Below the pieces are notes generated by a model that worked only from the letters and a program-made list of their open reading frames with translations, was not told where the DNA came from and did not search any database. A DNA stretch of 64,000 nt from Scatophagus argus. Taxonomy: Eukaryota; Chordata; Actinopteri; Scatophagidae. The stretch spans positions 9,905,872-9,969,871 of the forward strand of contig NC_058499.1 of assembly GCF_020382885.2 (NCBI RefSeq), in the 5' to 3' direction. Shown here one piece after another: positions 13,397-27,082 of the stretch (position 1 is the stretch's first letter; every line of letters starts with the position of its first letter). The position numbers were made by a program, and so were the translations under genes.

Positions 13397-14663
13397 GTAA
13401 GTTTTACTGTCAAAACTACTAGTGAATGACAGAAAAAATCACTGTTTTAGCTAGCTAGCATGTTTGCTAATACAAATATAGTGGCTGTGGGGCGAGTTGG
13501 CGCTCCGAGCAAAGACTTCAGATTTAACTGAAGTAAACTGTCGTGCACATTTAACATCCGTTTTGAGCTCACGTTTCTTTTCATAAGATCTTCAGGGTCG
13601 CATTAGTTTTGACAGAGACGTTAGCATCAGTGTCAGCAGGCGGGTCTCGTGATGCAGACTGCCATGATCGGCTGATCGAACCGCCCCGCTGTTCCCAGCT
13701 CAGCTTAATCGATACGCTCCTCAACGAAAACTAATACCAAAAACGAGAGGCCAAGTTGTCCATTTGACTGAGCTGCAGTAGTGAACGGATGTTAACCTGG
13801 AACCGCTGAGCACGGAATATCAGGGTTTGTTTACAGTTATTAACGTTAACGGTAGGACGTTGTGCTAACGGTCAGTTAGTTGGAGTGTCCGTGTTAACGT
13901 AACATCAGCGTCTTCTTTATTTACTCAAGCTAATGTACTCATGTACCGTTAGTCGTTAAAGATACCGGTACTTTCCGTGGGTACTTTCATGTAATACCTG
14001 TCGATGCTTCTGCTTTACCACAGTTCTCCATTTGTGTGTCAGCTCAAAACAATGCGCGTTTAACATGTGATGAATGGTCATTCTTTAAATTTCACAGCAG
14101 CGTGTAAATGTGTTGAAATTACTATAGTTACAGCAATCAAATGCTCTTAACATACAAATACAGCAGTACTGACTATCTTTTAATATGGCATAAAATTAAA
14201 TACCATTTCGATTTTTTTGTACTTTGGGGACTTGAATTAAGTTGGCTTTTAAAACTTTAGAGCCACATGTAGATTTGTACAACTTGAGTTTATGCAAACA
14301 AAAAATAATCAGTGAGATGTTGAGGGAGGCTGGACTTGTTTTGTGTATTTCAACTCCTGTATATGAAGGGCCAGTCTTATCTTTTACATCCTCATGTTGG
14401 TAATCGCTTCTTGAAGTTGCACTCCGGGAAAGCTGAAGTGTAACTATCTTTTTACTGAAGTGTTCATTAGTTAGGCTCTGATGAGGGGGTTTTACCAGGC
14501 TGGAGACTTAGTGTTGAGTGGAGTCACAACTGGTCAGCTTGTCAGGGCTGAAGCTGGTTGTGGTGTGTGATTAAATTGCAGTGGCTTTTGAGGCCCCTCA
14601 TATTTTCTCTGTACTTTGCTGACTTTCTCATTCTCTCTCTGTTGTAGAGGATCACCAGTGAAG

Positions 14664-17600
14664 ATGCCTCCGATACCAGTTGTGCCAGAGAAGCACAGTC
14701 ACGTACTGGCAGAGTTTGACTGCCTTGATCCACTTCTGTCTGCTCTCCGATTAGACTCCGGCAGGCTCAAGGTAGGTTATGTGCCAAAAGAAGTACTATT
14801 TTTAATGTAATGAATTTCCCTCCGGGAATGAATAAAGTCATCTATCCATCTGTCTGTATCTAAATGGCTAAAGTCTGACTATAATCTACACTGCATCAGA
14901 AAACAGAAGATAAAGATCACAGTTTAGATGGTGGCTCATGACTGTGATTTATTGAAATCATGCGTAGGTGATTTACAGGGGTTTATTATTATTATTTAAT
15001 GTCTTAAAGTACTGTAGAGTTAAAAATTACTGTTTTACCTTTATCTATGAACAGTTGTTGGGCTTGTACCTCGAGCACTTTGTACTTACCAAACATCAGT
15101 CAAAAAAACCCAAGAAATTCAATGGAATTTAAAGGCAGAAAAATGTCAAAAGCCAATCAAGTCATCAGGTTGTTTGCGTCTCAGGAGAAGTCAAAAATTA
15201 CATCATGTTGTCCCAGAAACTTTGTTCACCCAACAGTGTGCCTAGATGAACAGATGAGACACCTTTTTCCAGTTGTGACCCTGTTGTGTTACAGTGCACA
15301 TGTTTGGCAGTGTCGAGGAAGTGGCTCGCTTTAGGGACATCAGCAGGGGGGTTGCACCTGATTCAGAGGGAGGGTTGGAAACAAAGGCTCATCCTCACTC
15401 ACAAGGTAATATGTGACTGAGTACCTATTGTGCAGAAATACAGAGTTGACTACTGTGTGTTGATTTCTCTGAATTTCTTGTCTTAACCAATCGTAACCTC
15501 TTTTTTTTAGGAAGGATCTATCACTCAGGTGGCATGTTGCCCTCATGATGAGGACTTTATTGCTGTTGCAACAAGGTTAGAGTCTCTCACTGAAGTAAAA
15601 TAATGTTTCATAGTCATCTACCCTCAAACAAAATTCACCTTTGCTATCTGCCACTTTCTTCCACTGCTCTGTGCTTGGCTGTGTTGCCCGTATTGTTCAC
15701 AGTGTTTGTCTCTGCTGCAGTCAGGGTCTGGTGGTGGTGTGGGAGCTGCAGCTGGAGCGGCGGGGTCGTCCGGAGAGAGTCAGTATGTCCTGGGATCACC
15801 GAGGTCAGGCCATCACTGCACTCTGCTGGGATACCAGTGTGCTCAGGGTTTTTGCCGGGGACTCGGGAGGCAAAGTCACCTTTCTCCGTGCAGGATCCTC
15901 CAAGCTGGGCAAGGTAGTGACTGCTGCTTCATTTGCTTCCTCAGTAACAGTGTGTGTAAAGTAAATGTAGCTTTTTAACAGGTTTAGGCACTTTCTTGTA
16001 ACACGTTAGCATTTTTTTTTAAAGTCTTGGAGCTTAATCGAATCATTTGTGCTAAATTCAAGCCATGTGATGGAGTCTAATTGATTCTATGCTCCTTCTA
16101 ACCATTTTGGAGGTTTGCCTGTAAAATCCACAATCAAAAAGACCTTCAAATAGCTGGCTTCTGATCTAAAAATAAAGATAACTGGCTCCTACTTGGTAAA
16201 TTCAATAGTAAATTGATGGATGCATGCATTTCAAACATTCATTGTGTGCAAGGCAAACTGATATATTCGAACTTCAAGCTCACTGAGAGGGGAAGAAATG
16301 TTGTAAAGCGAAACTTGATAAAAAACAAACAGCTGTAAGGTTGTGACAAGAACATTTTGGAATCTAAATTTGCATGTGTTTCTGTTTGAAGTCACTTCTC
16401 ACACTCAACTTAGAAAGAAGGTCGAAACTTGAGTAAGAGTAAGCAGATTGAAGGTAAAATATACACAACCGACGGCATTATAAATTAGGTAAAAACTTTC
16501 TCTGTTTTTAGCTGTTTTCATATGTTGTAGGTGTGTAAAAGCAACCAGTGTCCCTGATATTTCATACCCTTATTCATATTCTTGCTGAAAGTGATTCCTT
16601 ATTTGATGTTGTTCTCTTTGTCTTTAGGGGTCAGCATTCGTTATCTTCCCTGTTCAGACTGTCACCACTGTGGACTCCAGAGTGGTTCAGCTCGGGTACC
16701 AAGATGGCCACCTGATGGTGTCCTCCCTGAGCCGCTGCTACCTCTGTGACACAGAGAGGTGAGTGTCAGGAAGGCTGCATCTGTGAAAGACCGTGTCAGT
16801 GCCCCCGCTTTAACGTTTGCCGTTAAAATAATAATTCAGCCCAATCTATTGTAATTTTGGTAATTAATGAAGAAAATGCTGATCATATAGAAGTGGTGTG
16901 TTTTTCTGCCTTCAGGGAGAAATTCTGGCGTGTTGGAAATAAGGAGCGTGATGGGGAGTATGGAGCTTGTTTTTTCCCTCAGAACAGGGGATTATTAGTT
17001 GGTCAGCCCCCTCTGCTGTACTGTGCCCGACCAGGGTCCCGAATATGGGAAGCCAATTTTAATGGTGACGTTTTGAGCACCCATCAGTTCAAACAGGTGC
17101 TGGCCTGTGCTCCTCTGCCTCTCATCACTTACAGGTACTGATTGTTGCTTCTTTCAAAATATCTTCTTAAAGAAAAGAAAGATAAACTCCTGATTTGTAT
17201 TTTATTACTGTGCCATGTGCAGAAATGAGCCACATTACAACCCAGAGCAGAAGAGCTCCCAGTCGATTGCCTTCCCTAAACTGCTTTATTTTGGGTAATG
17301 TTAGATATGATTTATATGATTTATCATCAGAGTTGTTAAGCTTGCCGGTCATTATTTTTTTTTCAACCATATGCACATTAATAAATACAATGCAAACATA
17401 TTAATTACGTCAGACTAACTGTACACTTTATTTGTTCGTCTAGAGACCAAAACTTGCTGACCTGGACTGATTCAGCGATTTATATCTTCACACCTCAGAA
17501 TGGACAAGTGCTTCTGTGGACTGAAGTCAAAGGTTTTTGTTGCTTTCTCCAAAAATACTATCAGCTATCCTTTGGAGTAGTTAAACAAACGCTTTATTCA

Positions 17601-20600
17601 TGAATGCTGTGGTGATATAGGTAAAAAAAAAAAAATACTGATTAAATAATAATAATAATAATAATTAATAATAACAACGCAGCTTATAATACTTCATATT
17701 GATTTACTGTAAATTGATCCATATCTGTCATGTTTCTTTTTGGTTTTTTTTGGTTTTTAGACTTGGTTGATATTGCAGTCTACCGCAACGAGCTCTTCTG
17801 TCTCCATGGCAGTGGACGTCTGTCTCACTTTTCCCTGTTATCTGCTGAGCGCTGTGTCGAGCGTCTGTTACGGCGGGAGTCCTGGTCTTTAGCTGCCATA
17901 GTCTGCTGCATGTTCCAGCATACAATCATCACCAGCAGGGTAAGATGGTTACATGGTCTTATTTGTGCTGTATGGTTCATATTGTGACTCAGTCAGACCA
18001 GTTCACCTGAGGTGTCTCATCTTGAATGACCTGACCACAAAAATATATGAGAATGTGTAGATGTGAGACATGACGCCTGCTGTATACTGTCAGTAGGGAT
18101 TATTTCTGTCGTTAGCATTAATGATCTTAATACAGCACATAAAGAACCTGTCCTAAGTGAGACCTGTTTTATATTGATGGTGAAAATCAGGAATTTTAGA
18201 AACCAGATTTCTCCTGATGTGGCTCATATATGTGGTGTATTCAGTAGGAGTGCTGATAAAGCATTAATGAAAGCTTTGCTCATGATTCCTGCTTGATCCA
18301 GGCCAGGAAATCCATTCCCATCGACCGCCTTGAACATCTCAGGTCCCAGCTCAGCTCCAGCACACATCTGGAGCTGTCTGGCCAGCTGGAGGAAGTCATC
18401 ACTAAACTAGAGCCTCTGGACTCTGCATCCAGCAGCCGGAGAAGTAGCATCTCCTCACATGTAAGCTTGATTTCTCAGTATAATAGTTTACCAGGTAATG
18501 GTGACAACTGTAGATGATAAGCAGCTCACTGCCATTTCATTTACTTTTATAAGACCCGTGAATTCCATTAAGGTAATGAAGGTTAAGTATCTCTGTAGCA
18601 TCACACATTAAATTTTGTTGTTTGATGAGGATTAGCAGGTTTGAACTAACATTAGCCAGGTAAATATCTCCACTATGACGTTTTTGTGTCTCATGACTAG
18701 TCACAAGATCCATGCAGAGTAATTCCACATCAAACAAAGACATGATGTTTTAATTACTTTGTCAAACAGGATCGTCCATTCAGTACACATTTAATTCTGT
18801 GAGCGGTTGGAACTGAAGCGTCTGTAAATCTGTATAAACATAAAACAAATAAGTGTATCTGTCAAATCATTATCCAGGAGAGCTTCAACATCCTGGACTG
18901 TGGAATCTATCGTGTGATCAGCCGCAGGGGGAGTCAGTCAGATGAGGAGACGAGCTCCCTCATCAATCAGTCCATGTCGGAGGAGGAGCGACTCAAAGAG
19001 TTCAGTTTTGTGCAGGAGGAAGATCAGGTGGATCACGGTAAGAGTTCATCAGCCACAAAACATGCAGTAGATCATATCATATATTGTTGATTTCTTGTGT
19101 CAATACTGCCCCCTTAGTGCAGACTGATTTTAATTTTATAACTAAACGGGTAGTTTTTAAATGGTAGCAAATATCTTATACTAATAATAATTAGTCATTT
19201 GACAGTTACAGTCTAATAATAATGATAATCAATATCTGTTTTATACTATTTCTTTACAAATCTTTTCTCATCTTATTCTTAATCTGCACACTCTGGCACA
19301 AATATGAATAAAAAAAACTCTGGAAGGTACTTGGGTGAAAATGTGTACACTGTAAACCTGTTGTGCAAAGAGACATAGACACAGTATCCAGCTGTGCAGG
19401 ACAGATTTAGTGGTCATTATGTTCTCATCTGCTCTCAGTCGAAACCCCCTCATCAGCAGAACAAATGAAACTGGCTGCACTAATGCTGCAACCTCACACA
19501 ATATAGTTGGGACGTCATTGAAAGCAACGCAGAACGTGATCATTTGCTTATCCGCTTTGATATATATACTCGATTGAAAACATCACAAGGACAACGTGTT
19601 TAACGTTTCCCTCATCATCATCAATAATTTTTGTAAATATCTGCTTATTCACAATTTGATGCCAGCAACACGGTGCAGACAAGTTGAGTGGTCTGTAAAG
19701 ACAGTTTGCGAATGACTGAAGTCTGATCCTGCTAATGTTTTACAGTGTCCTAACCTTTTTGAAATTGGGATTGTAAGACAGTGACCACAGCAACGCACTA
19801 TGACGTATTCACACACACTTTGTTGTCTCATTCTCTACTCCTTTATTTCTGTCTTTCTCTTTCTCTTAGCAGGAACAAACTTCTTTTCTGCCTCCTCTGA
19901 CTTCAGTGTGAAACGAGAGTGAAATTATTTTCAGTTTTACGTCTACCACTCCATTGAAATACCTGAATACTATATGAACAAATTTTGTATATTTGTATTT
20001 TGGAGTGTCATTAGCTGTTGAAAGATGTACCAACAGAAACGTGAAATGTGACATGATAATAATTTTACTCTTTGACTTTACCTGCGTTATCATAAGGATC
20101 ATATGCACCTGTTTCTAATACTGTCTCGTATGTTTGTCACTTAAATCAGTGTGTTTCTGATTTGAATTGAAAAATTACATTAAATCATTGAATCAATGCT
20201 GTTGCTATATGGTTGACATGCTTTGTGAATATAATCACATCATTAATATCAAAAATTCATATCTGTTCCATTGTGTCACACATATATCACCATTTTGGTT
20301 CGTTTGCATTGTGCAGCATTTAAGTTACGTTTTCTCTATAGTGGTGTCTGGCACCTTTGCTCCATCTGCTTGCATTATGTCCTCTTCCTCTCATCATTCC
20401 CCTCCGGCACTCCATCCATCTGTGTTTTTCCTCTGGCTCTTGCCCCCATCTTTATTCAGATCCACAGAGCAGTGAGCGTATGGAGGCTGAGCGATCTGAG
20501 CAAGGCCTGCAGTTCCACCTCCCCCTCTCATTCCGCCCCAAACCCCCCCGCATCGCACTGCAGGCCGTCAGAGACAGGTGAACATTCAGAGAAGGACAGA

Positions 20601-23600
20601 CATGCTAATGACTTTCAGCCTCACAATGTGCCACAGCAGCTCATGCTACACAGGGATGAGGCTCTAATGTATATTCATATTTCGCACTGATGGTAATTTG
20701 TGGATTGTTCTTCGTTTCATTTTTTTCTTTTTATATGAGGACTGAAACCTAAAGCGTCCTGTTGTTCAAGCACAGCTGTGCTCTTAGATGACTTACTTCC
20801 CCTTTCCACTGAAGACCCACATTTAGTTTAGTTTTTTAAAATAACATTGTTCTTCTGTGCAAGTAGCATGTGGCATGTTTCATTTCCAAGCATCCCACTC
20901 ATATGAAACTGTTGTGTTTGTAGTTCTGTCTGTTCATCTAATGTAATCTTATCAGTGCCATTGTTTTATTATTCCACTTTCTCAGTGTTTCTAGTTTTGT
21001 TAAGAAGACAACGGAGAAGATAAACACCCTCCAGATGAACTCTGAGCTCCGGCAACGACCTGAATTCAGAGACGGTGGACAGGCTGAGACTACAGCTCCA
21101 TACACAGAGGAAATGGACACTGAGTAAGTATGGACCCAATAAATGTGGACTGTAACTGATTTCTTCAAAGAGCATATGTGTGTTGTTGTTTTCATTGACT
21201 TTAGGCTGAATTTTGCTCTAACAGCATGCACCTTTGTTTAGGAATTAGAGCTGTCTGGATATCAGATTTTCACTGTTGTGTCCAAAATAATTCACAATAA
21301 TGACATTATTAGATTACCTATAGAAAATCAGTCAGTCAGTCACTAAATTCAACTCAACATGTTTTTTGGGTGTTTTGTTTCTTTTTTTTGTTTTTCCTGG
21401 TTTGTTTTTCTTTTGGGAGATGAATTACGCTCAAAATATAAGTGCAGGGAGGTGGAGGGAGAGTCTGCCACCATAACAGTATGAAAACGTACAAAAAGAA
21501 CAAGGGTACTTAATGAACAGTGAAAAGGCAACCAGATGAGGCCTAAAATCTGCACGGCAATATTTACACAATATTAAAATATGTGCACAATGTGAATATT
21601 TCATTTTTTTATCATCTTGGTTGCCATCAATAGCAGTATATCACAACACCCCCTTGAATCTTGAATAGACTATTGAAAGCAAATTTAGATAAAACCATTG
21701 AATTACATTTGTCGTCACAGGGTTTATGATGAAATGCCTGACGCAGAGGCCGACATGCGGGAACTTCGATCAGCAACAGAGCGAGCTGTGTAAGTATTAC
21801 ATGCCATTTTGATATTTAGAATATTTGACAACCTTTTCCCCTTGTTTTAATAGTAGAAACTGAATGGGCATTTGTGTGCATTTTCCCAACTTCAGCTCCC
21901 AGATCCAAGATCCTCTGGTGCTACTGGATCCGGTCAGCCTGAGAGAAACCTTGCTGGAGTGGCTGCCGGTGCTGGAGCGAATACTTGGACCTGAAGAGCC
22001 CGGGTCAACTGCTGCGGGTGATTCAAACGTGGTTGGACCGGGAGAGGAGGACAGGGGCGGGGATTATCTAAACTCCTGCTCAGAGCAACAAGATGAGTCT
22101 TCCTGCTCATCAGGAGAAATGGCAGAGAGAATTACAGAGGAGAGGAAAGAAGAAGAAGAAAAATCTCTTGAGCTTGGAGAAAAAGAGGACCAGTGTGACT
22201 TTGTCGAGAAGGAGCCTGAGGTTTCAAATGGGAGCCCTCCAGAGCCTATTCGCGTGGCGTCTCCCAAATCCATACCGTCTGATCTCGTGGCTGATCTCAC
22301 CCAGCTGGCAGCGCTATACACAGAGCTGAGCTGCTTCAGAAAGCAGGAAAATGAGCAAGTGTTGGGGTGCACAGCTTTCCTACGGCGCTACTTCTTTCTG
22401 CAGGACGAAGAGCGTGTAAGGAGAATGTGTCTGCTGTGTCATCAGGAGCAGCCAGAGGTGCAGAGCTCCTTCATGGAGGCCATGCTAGGTCAGAAGCTTC
22501 TCCTTAAATCGCTTCTTTTTTTTTTTTTTTTACCATAATTTCCAGACTATTGAGTGCACCTGAATATAAGCCACACCCACTAAATTTGAAAAGAAAAAAG
22601 TACTTGTACATGTAGGCCGCAATTGTCTGTTAGCCACAGGTGTCCACGTTGTCAGTCTCTCTTTTGTTGTCACTCTCAGTGTCACTTTTGTCTCGAGGCA
22701 ACATCCATAAATTAGCTGCATCATTGTTTAAGTCACAGGGTTCAAAGTGTGTGAAAAAGCGGCTTATATTCCGGAAATTACGGTATATATATAAAAAAAT
22801 TGAAAACACACTTGAACAAGAAACAAAAAAAACATTTTTGGGTTGCTGCCATTTTTGAAGAAAAGAAAGGTTTAAAAAATATGTTAGTAAGTTATCAAAA
22901 ATGATTTGTGTGAATTAGTAGGGATATTTCTGAATTGACTCAATCCCCTCAGAGTGTCCAGATTTTTTCATGTTTCAGATTTAAATCAGTATAGCTTTTT
23001 CATTTGAATGTTAAAAACATTTTCCACCATTTAACCTGCTGTTAAAATGTACAGAATAGGATGATTTGCAGTCTTAAAGTATGTTTTATTTATTGCTGCA
23101 GCCATACCTGTTACCACTTACTGGTGGCTTATATTCTTCAGAATAATCCAGTATTGCCAAGTTCAGAGCTGGTTGGATCGCTCACTTTATGAAGCCTTTT
23201 AATTAGTAATCACATGTAACCAAACAAAACCAAAATAAATAAGAAAGCGATCCCTCAGCTAGGTAATGTCTGTCACATAATTTCATACTGATAAATAGAT
23301 TTTCTTCAGGTAGTGAAGCCTGTGGATAACAAACTATTAATTTATATCTACAATTTATAATCCACCTCTGTGACCCAGTCTCTCATTTCACACCTCATTT
23401 AGGAACATCTAGGGGCATTTAAATCAGTGGCTTACAAATCTGTGATGAAGAAACTTACATGATTTGGAGCGTTCACCACTTTTTGCTGTTCTCTGCAGAG
23501 CTCACTCAGTCCAGTAAAGCCGTGGAGGTTATTCAGAGAGGTGATTTGCTGAGATCACTGCGCAGTCTGAGAGAACTGCAGCCCTGGAGCGCACCTCCTC

Positions 23601-25480
23601 TCCTGGCTCATTTACACAGGTCAGCGCAGTACCGTCAGGACAGACTTACTTTATATCACAGTTATCACAACAGCCTGTTTTAAAGTCATTATGTTATTAT
23701 GTAGGCTTTACGAGAAGCATGGGGAGGCGGCTGTACGATCGTTTTCTCAGTTCTATCCTACGATAACTCCCTCTGACGTAATGGCCATGGCCCAGCAAAG
23801 CCACTTCCTGGCATACCTGGATAATCTGGTCCAATCACAGACTGAGGAGCACAGGTAACGTCTTCTGTCTCAATTTTTTTTTTTTTGTCAAAGCCAAAAA
23901 AAAAGGGACTGAACTCTCATTGCTGCAGAATTTAAGGTGTATTTCCTCCTCTAGGTTGTCATTTTTGCAGTCCCTTCTTGAGCCGGAATCACTGAGACAG
24001 GAGTGGCTCGAGCTGGCACTTACGCATGATGCTCCTCAACACTGTGACACCCTGACTCCTGATGGACAGCCCAGGTCTGGTTCTGTTAGTCTGTGAAAAA
24101 TTATGCTCTTTTGATTGATTTGTAACACTTACTTAATGGCCCAGTAAGTTTTCAGTTTGAGGCTAGATGTCAGACACACATGAACTAAGCCTCTATAGTA
24201 TCTTGGTTGCATTTCATGACTCGGTTCTACGTAGGCCACGAGAAGGTTAAATAAAGAAGTGAAAGTTAAGAATAATTGTAACAGTGTATCGATGTGACTC
24301 CTGCTGCAGGTGGCATTCACACTGTTTCAGTTGGGGTTATGGGCGCCTCCTGTCTCTCCTGATTCGTCTTCCGGCAGACCTGTCCTCCAAGCAGAAGATG
24401 GCAGAGACTTGCCGTGTTCACGGGTATTTCAAATTTCCTCAGACTCAACAGAGCAAGTCTTTTTTTCTTTCTTTTGCTTTGATGTTTATTAGTGATTTTT
24501 TTTACTATCGTTTATAACCTTCTCTATTATGTGCGTGTCAGGTACTGGACGGGCTACCTGTACCTCTGCTGTGAGCTGCAGCAACGCACTGAAGCTCTCT
24601 CCACCATCTGTCAGCTGGATGACATCAGCCTGCTGGAGGAACCTGAGGGTAAAACAAACATCTTTTCCTTTCACACTTTCAGGCAGAAACAGAACTAGAA
24701 TTTCTAATTGGCCGAGAGAAGAGTTGGTAGCCGTGAGTGTAAAACCCCATGTCTTACCATGCATGTACTGGCTCTTTGTTATTTTCCAGGTGTTGAGCCC
24801 CAGACCTTGGAGGAGTGGAAGCTCTTGATCCAGTTATCTCAGCAGCGCAGCACTGTGGGAGACTCGGAGCATGTCACCGGTGTGAATGGGAGCAGCTGGT
24901 CCAACGAATCAGAAGACTGCGGTGGGAAGATCACCCCAGATAGCCTGACCCTGATGCTGGCTCGGACAGTCGGGCCCGACCGCGCCATGGCCATCCTGGA
25001 GGAGTGTGGAGTGCAGCTGGTCCTCTCGCAGCACTCCACACTGGTCTGTGAGCTGCTGAGAGTGGCTGAGAAGAGGCAGAGGTGGGTTAGTTACCCAACA
25101 GTCAAACTCTAATAAGCACACAAGAACGTGTTTTAGTTGTAGACAACCATAAAAACCGACCAAATTATTTTTTGTGGGGATTTTCTGCCATGATGGAATC
25201 TTTCAACAGCTTGAAATATTGGCAGAAATTGTAATATGATCCAAAAACTTTATTAAATTTGCCCCTTGAACAGAGCATAATTCACAGAGAAACGAGAGAT
25301 TTCTTTGTAGATTATAGCAGGTGAAAGTTATCTGAAGTACTGTAACTTCTTCTTGTAGGTATCACAGTACTATTTATTATTATTATTTATTTATTTTATT
25401 TTATTTTTTTCCGTTTCAGAGCGATGATCCAGACGATGCTGGAGCGCTGCGATCGCTTCCTGTGGTCTCAGCATGCCTGA
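14664..25480 (+). CDS. hps5: HPS5, BLOC-2 complex subunit
   Basis: Subunit of BLOC-2 (with HPS3 and HPS6), which directs cargo to melanosomes and other lysosome-related organelles. Twenty-two exons: 14664-14771, 15295-15405, 15511-15575, 15721-15913, 16628-16758, 16916-17134, 17223-17294, 17444-17532, 17761-17939, 18302-18460, 18878-19037, 20460-20577, 20986-21123, 21721-21789, 21896-22488, 23499-23619, 23705-23854, 23955-24074, 24310-24423, 24542-24648, 24790-25081, 25420-25480. Total 1122 aa (human about 1129). The N-terminal half is a WD40/beta-propeller region ([46 protein letters not shown]). The conserved RRSSISSH stretch and the C-terminal [18 protein letters not shown] are present. 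Exon 15 (593 nt) is a fast-evolving acidic linker. Intron 15 carries a MITE. No frameshift or missing exon. Confidence 0.96.
14811..14860 (+). mobile_element. Detached LINE 3' tail
   Basis: AATTTCCCTCCGGGAATGAA followed by TAAAGT and a degenerate (TCTA/TCCA) tail. The same pattern ends the LINE relic at 54742. Lies 40 bases into hps5 intron 1. Confidence 0.6.
17648..17674. repeat. (AAT)n short tandem repeat in hps5 intron 8
   Basis: About eight imperfect AAT units, preceded by an A13 tract (17621-17635). A similar AAT run lies at 8196-8212 in gtf2h1 intron 2. Confidence 0.7.
22531..22785. mobile_element. MITE with imperfect terminal inverted repeats
   Basis: Left end TACCATAATTTCCAG, right end CCGGAAATTACGGTA. 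The reverse complement of the right end matches the left at 13 of 15 bases, and the inner ATATAAGCC(G/A)C / GCGGCTTATAT motifs also mirror each other. About 255 bp, no ORF. A 16-T run abuts the left end and a TATA run the right end, so a target-site duplication is not clear. The superfamily is not certain. Lies 42 bases after the exon 15 donor of hps5. Confidence 0.75.
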
Positions 25481-25862
25481 TTGAACATCACAGCTGTGTG
25501 GACAACAGCTTCTCTACAAGATCACTAACACTGTATGTAAATCTAACCACTAACTGCTGTTGAAACTGTGACTTAATTTATGCATTGTAATGTTTGTCAA
25601 AACTTTCCACTTTAAGTGAAGGTACCTCTGAATATAGTATAATGATAGTGAAAATAATATTGTCTTTTAACCTCACATTTTTTGCATGGATCCTTCCATT
25701 ATTATCGCCAATTTTATTAATACTCAGAAAAGCCTACAGGAGTATCATTACTTTATTGTTTTTTTAATGATTAAAGTTAAGTGGGGTTTTTTGCATGTAT
25801 ATGTAGGTTATCATATGGCATATGGCAAAAAAAGAAGTGTTCTAACCAGGTAATATTATGTT

Positions 25863-25868
25863 AATAAA
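25863..25868 (+). terminator. hps5: hps5 candidate polyadenylation signal
   Basis: AATAAA about 380 bases after the hps5 stop. Confidence 0.5.
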
Positions 25869-26890
25869 AACTGTCTGTATGAAACCTCCTATTATTTCCA
25901 TTGGGTTTTTTTTTGTTATTTTTTTATGAACAGAAGGTGCCCATCAGCATAATAATTGTCAAGCCTGATGCATGTGTATTTTTCCCTCCTGTATGCATGT
26001 TAGTAACAAATCCACATGAAGAAGGGAGGACAAACGCAAGAGAGACTTGAATACAACCTGCGGATTAATTAACAGTTATGTGCTTCTGTTTATAGCTGCA
26101 TACAAAAACATTTCACCTTACTTTGTTATTTTAAAGGTTATTCTAACTCAGTCCATCCATGTAGACAGGTTTGGTTCATTTGTTGAGGTTCTGAGACAAA
26201 TGTTGACCCAAAACCCCCAGAAAGAATCTACGTAACTAGAGATCATTATGGACGAGATGGGAAAAGCTGGTGAACTGGCTGATGGCTTGTATTTTTTTAG
26301 AACAAAAGATTTCTACATTTCAGATCTTGAACATCAACAGGACCTACAGTAGATGATGGGTAATGTGGGACAACGGAGATAATATTAATAACAACGTAAT
26401 GAAATGAGGCTGTTGACTCATTTGATGGTATCACACACCTGGAGCTTCAAAGGGAAGAAGCGGGCGGAGGAAAGTACCTTCACATTTGAGTTTTTAAAAG
26501 GCTTACGCTGGGCACAGCCAGACTCTGAGTCACGTCCTCCACAGGGATTTAACCAAGACCTTTCTGTCTGATCCTTAATGTTTTCTTATTGTCATCTTCG
26601 TCACTTTTCACTCTGCTGCTAAAGTTGCTTGAGCGTTAAATATTTCAGCTGCCCAAAATTTGTTCACTGCTACAAAGATACACATTATCTGCTTTCTCGA
26701 GGGATGGGTGGAATTGTTTCATTTAACCGAAGTGATCCAAATATGACAGAAGGTTTTCATCATGGGCGAGAGGGCTGAAGTAAAATTTGATTTGAAAGGT
26801 TCTTCGGTTGAGGTGGTGAGTCCAGTGTTTGATGTTGCCCTCCTGTCACCAGGAGAACAGATAAGAGGATTCTGCACATACCTGTTGGTC
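25869..26890. other. hps5 to tpo intergenic spacer
   Basis: No gene or recognisable repeat seen; the last part is the upstream region of the tpo TATA promoter. Confidence 0.6.
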
Positions 26891-26902
26891 CCACTGCCAG
26901 TG

Positions 26903-26908
26903 TATAAA
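26903..26908 (+). promoter_or_regulatory. tpo: tpo TATA box
   Basis: TATAAA in the context CAGTGTATAAATGGC, placing the transcription start near 26933. A leader exon from there to the donor at 27013 (GTGGTG then GTAAGA) would splice to the acceptor TTTTAG ending at 27074, only 8 bases before the tpo ATG. Confidence 0.55.
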
Positions 26909-26990
26909 TGGCAGCCGCGACGCTCTGAGCCGAATACACACCGACCCACACTTATACACACACATCAACTGACACCACTTGGCTCTCAAG

Positions 26991-27082
26991 ATGAGTCACG
27001 GTCATTGTGGTGGTAAGATACTATGAGCTTGATTAGTTTAGCGAGTTCTTTCTGCACCGACTGAACTATTTTAGCATTATAA
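26991..27082 (+). other. Upstream ORF in the spliced tpo leader
   Basis: ATG at 26991 reads seven codons to the donor at 27013 and continues after the splice at 27075. The encoded peptide is MSHGHCGAL, then TAA (27080-27082). The stop codon directly touches the tpo ATG (TTATAA then ATGGAC). This holds only if the proposed leader splice is right. Confidence 0.45.

Noticed and set aside
19869-19921. Possible extra hps5 exon after a TTCTCTTAG acceptor
   Set aside because: No donor in a useful place, and exons 11 and 12 already join in phase with a total divisible by three.
20271-20690. 139-aa plus-strand ORF
   Set aside because: Contains hps5 exon 12 in a wrong frame plus intron; the correct frame gives the [13 protein letters not shown] segment.
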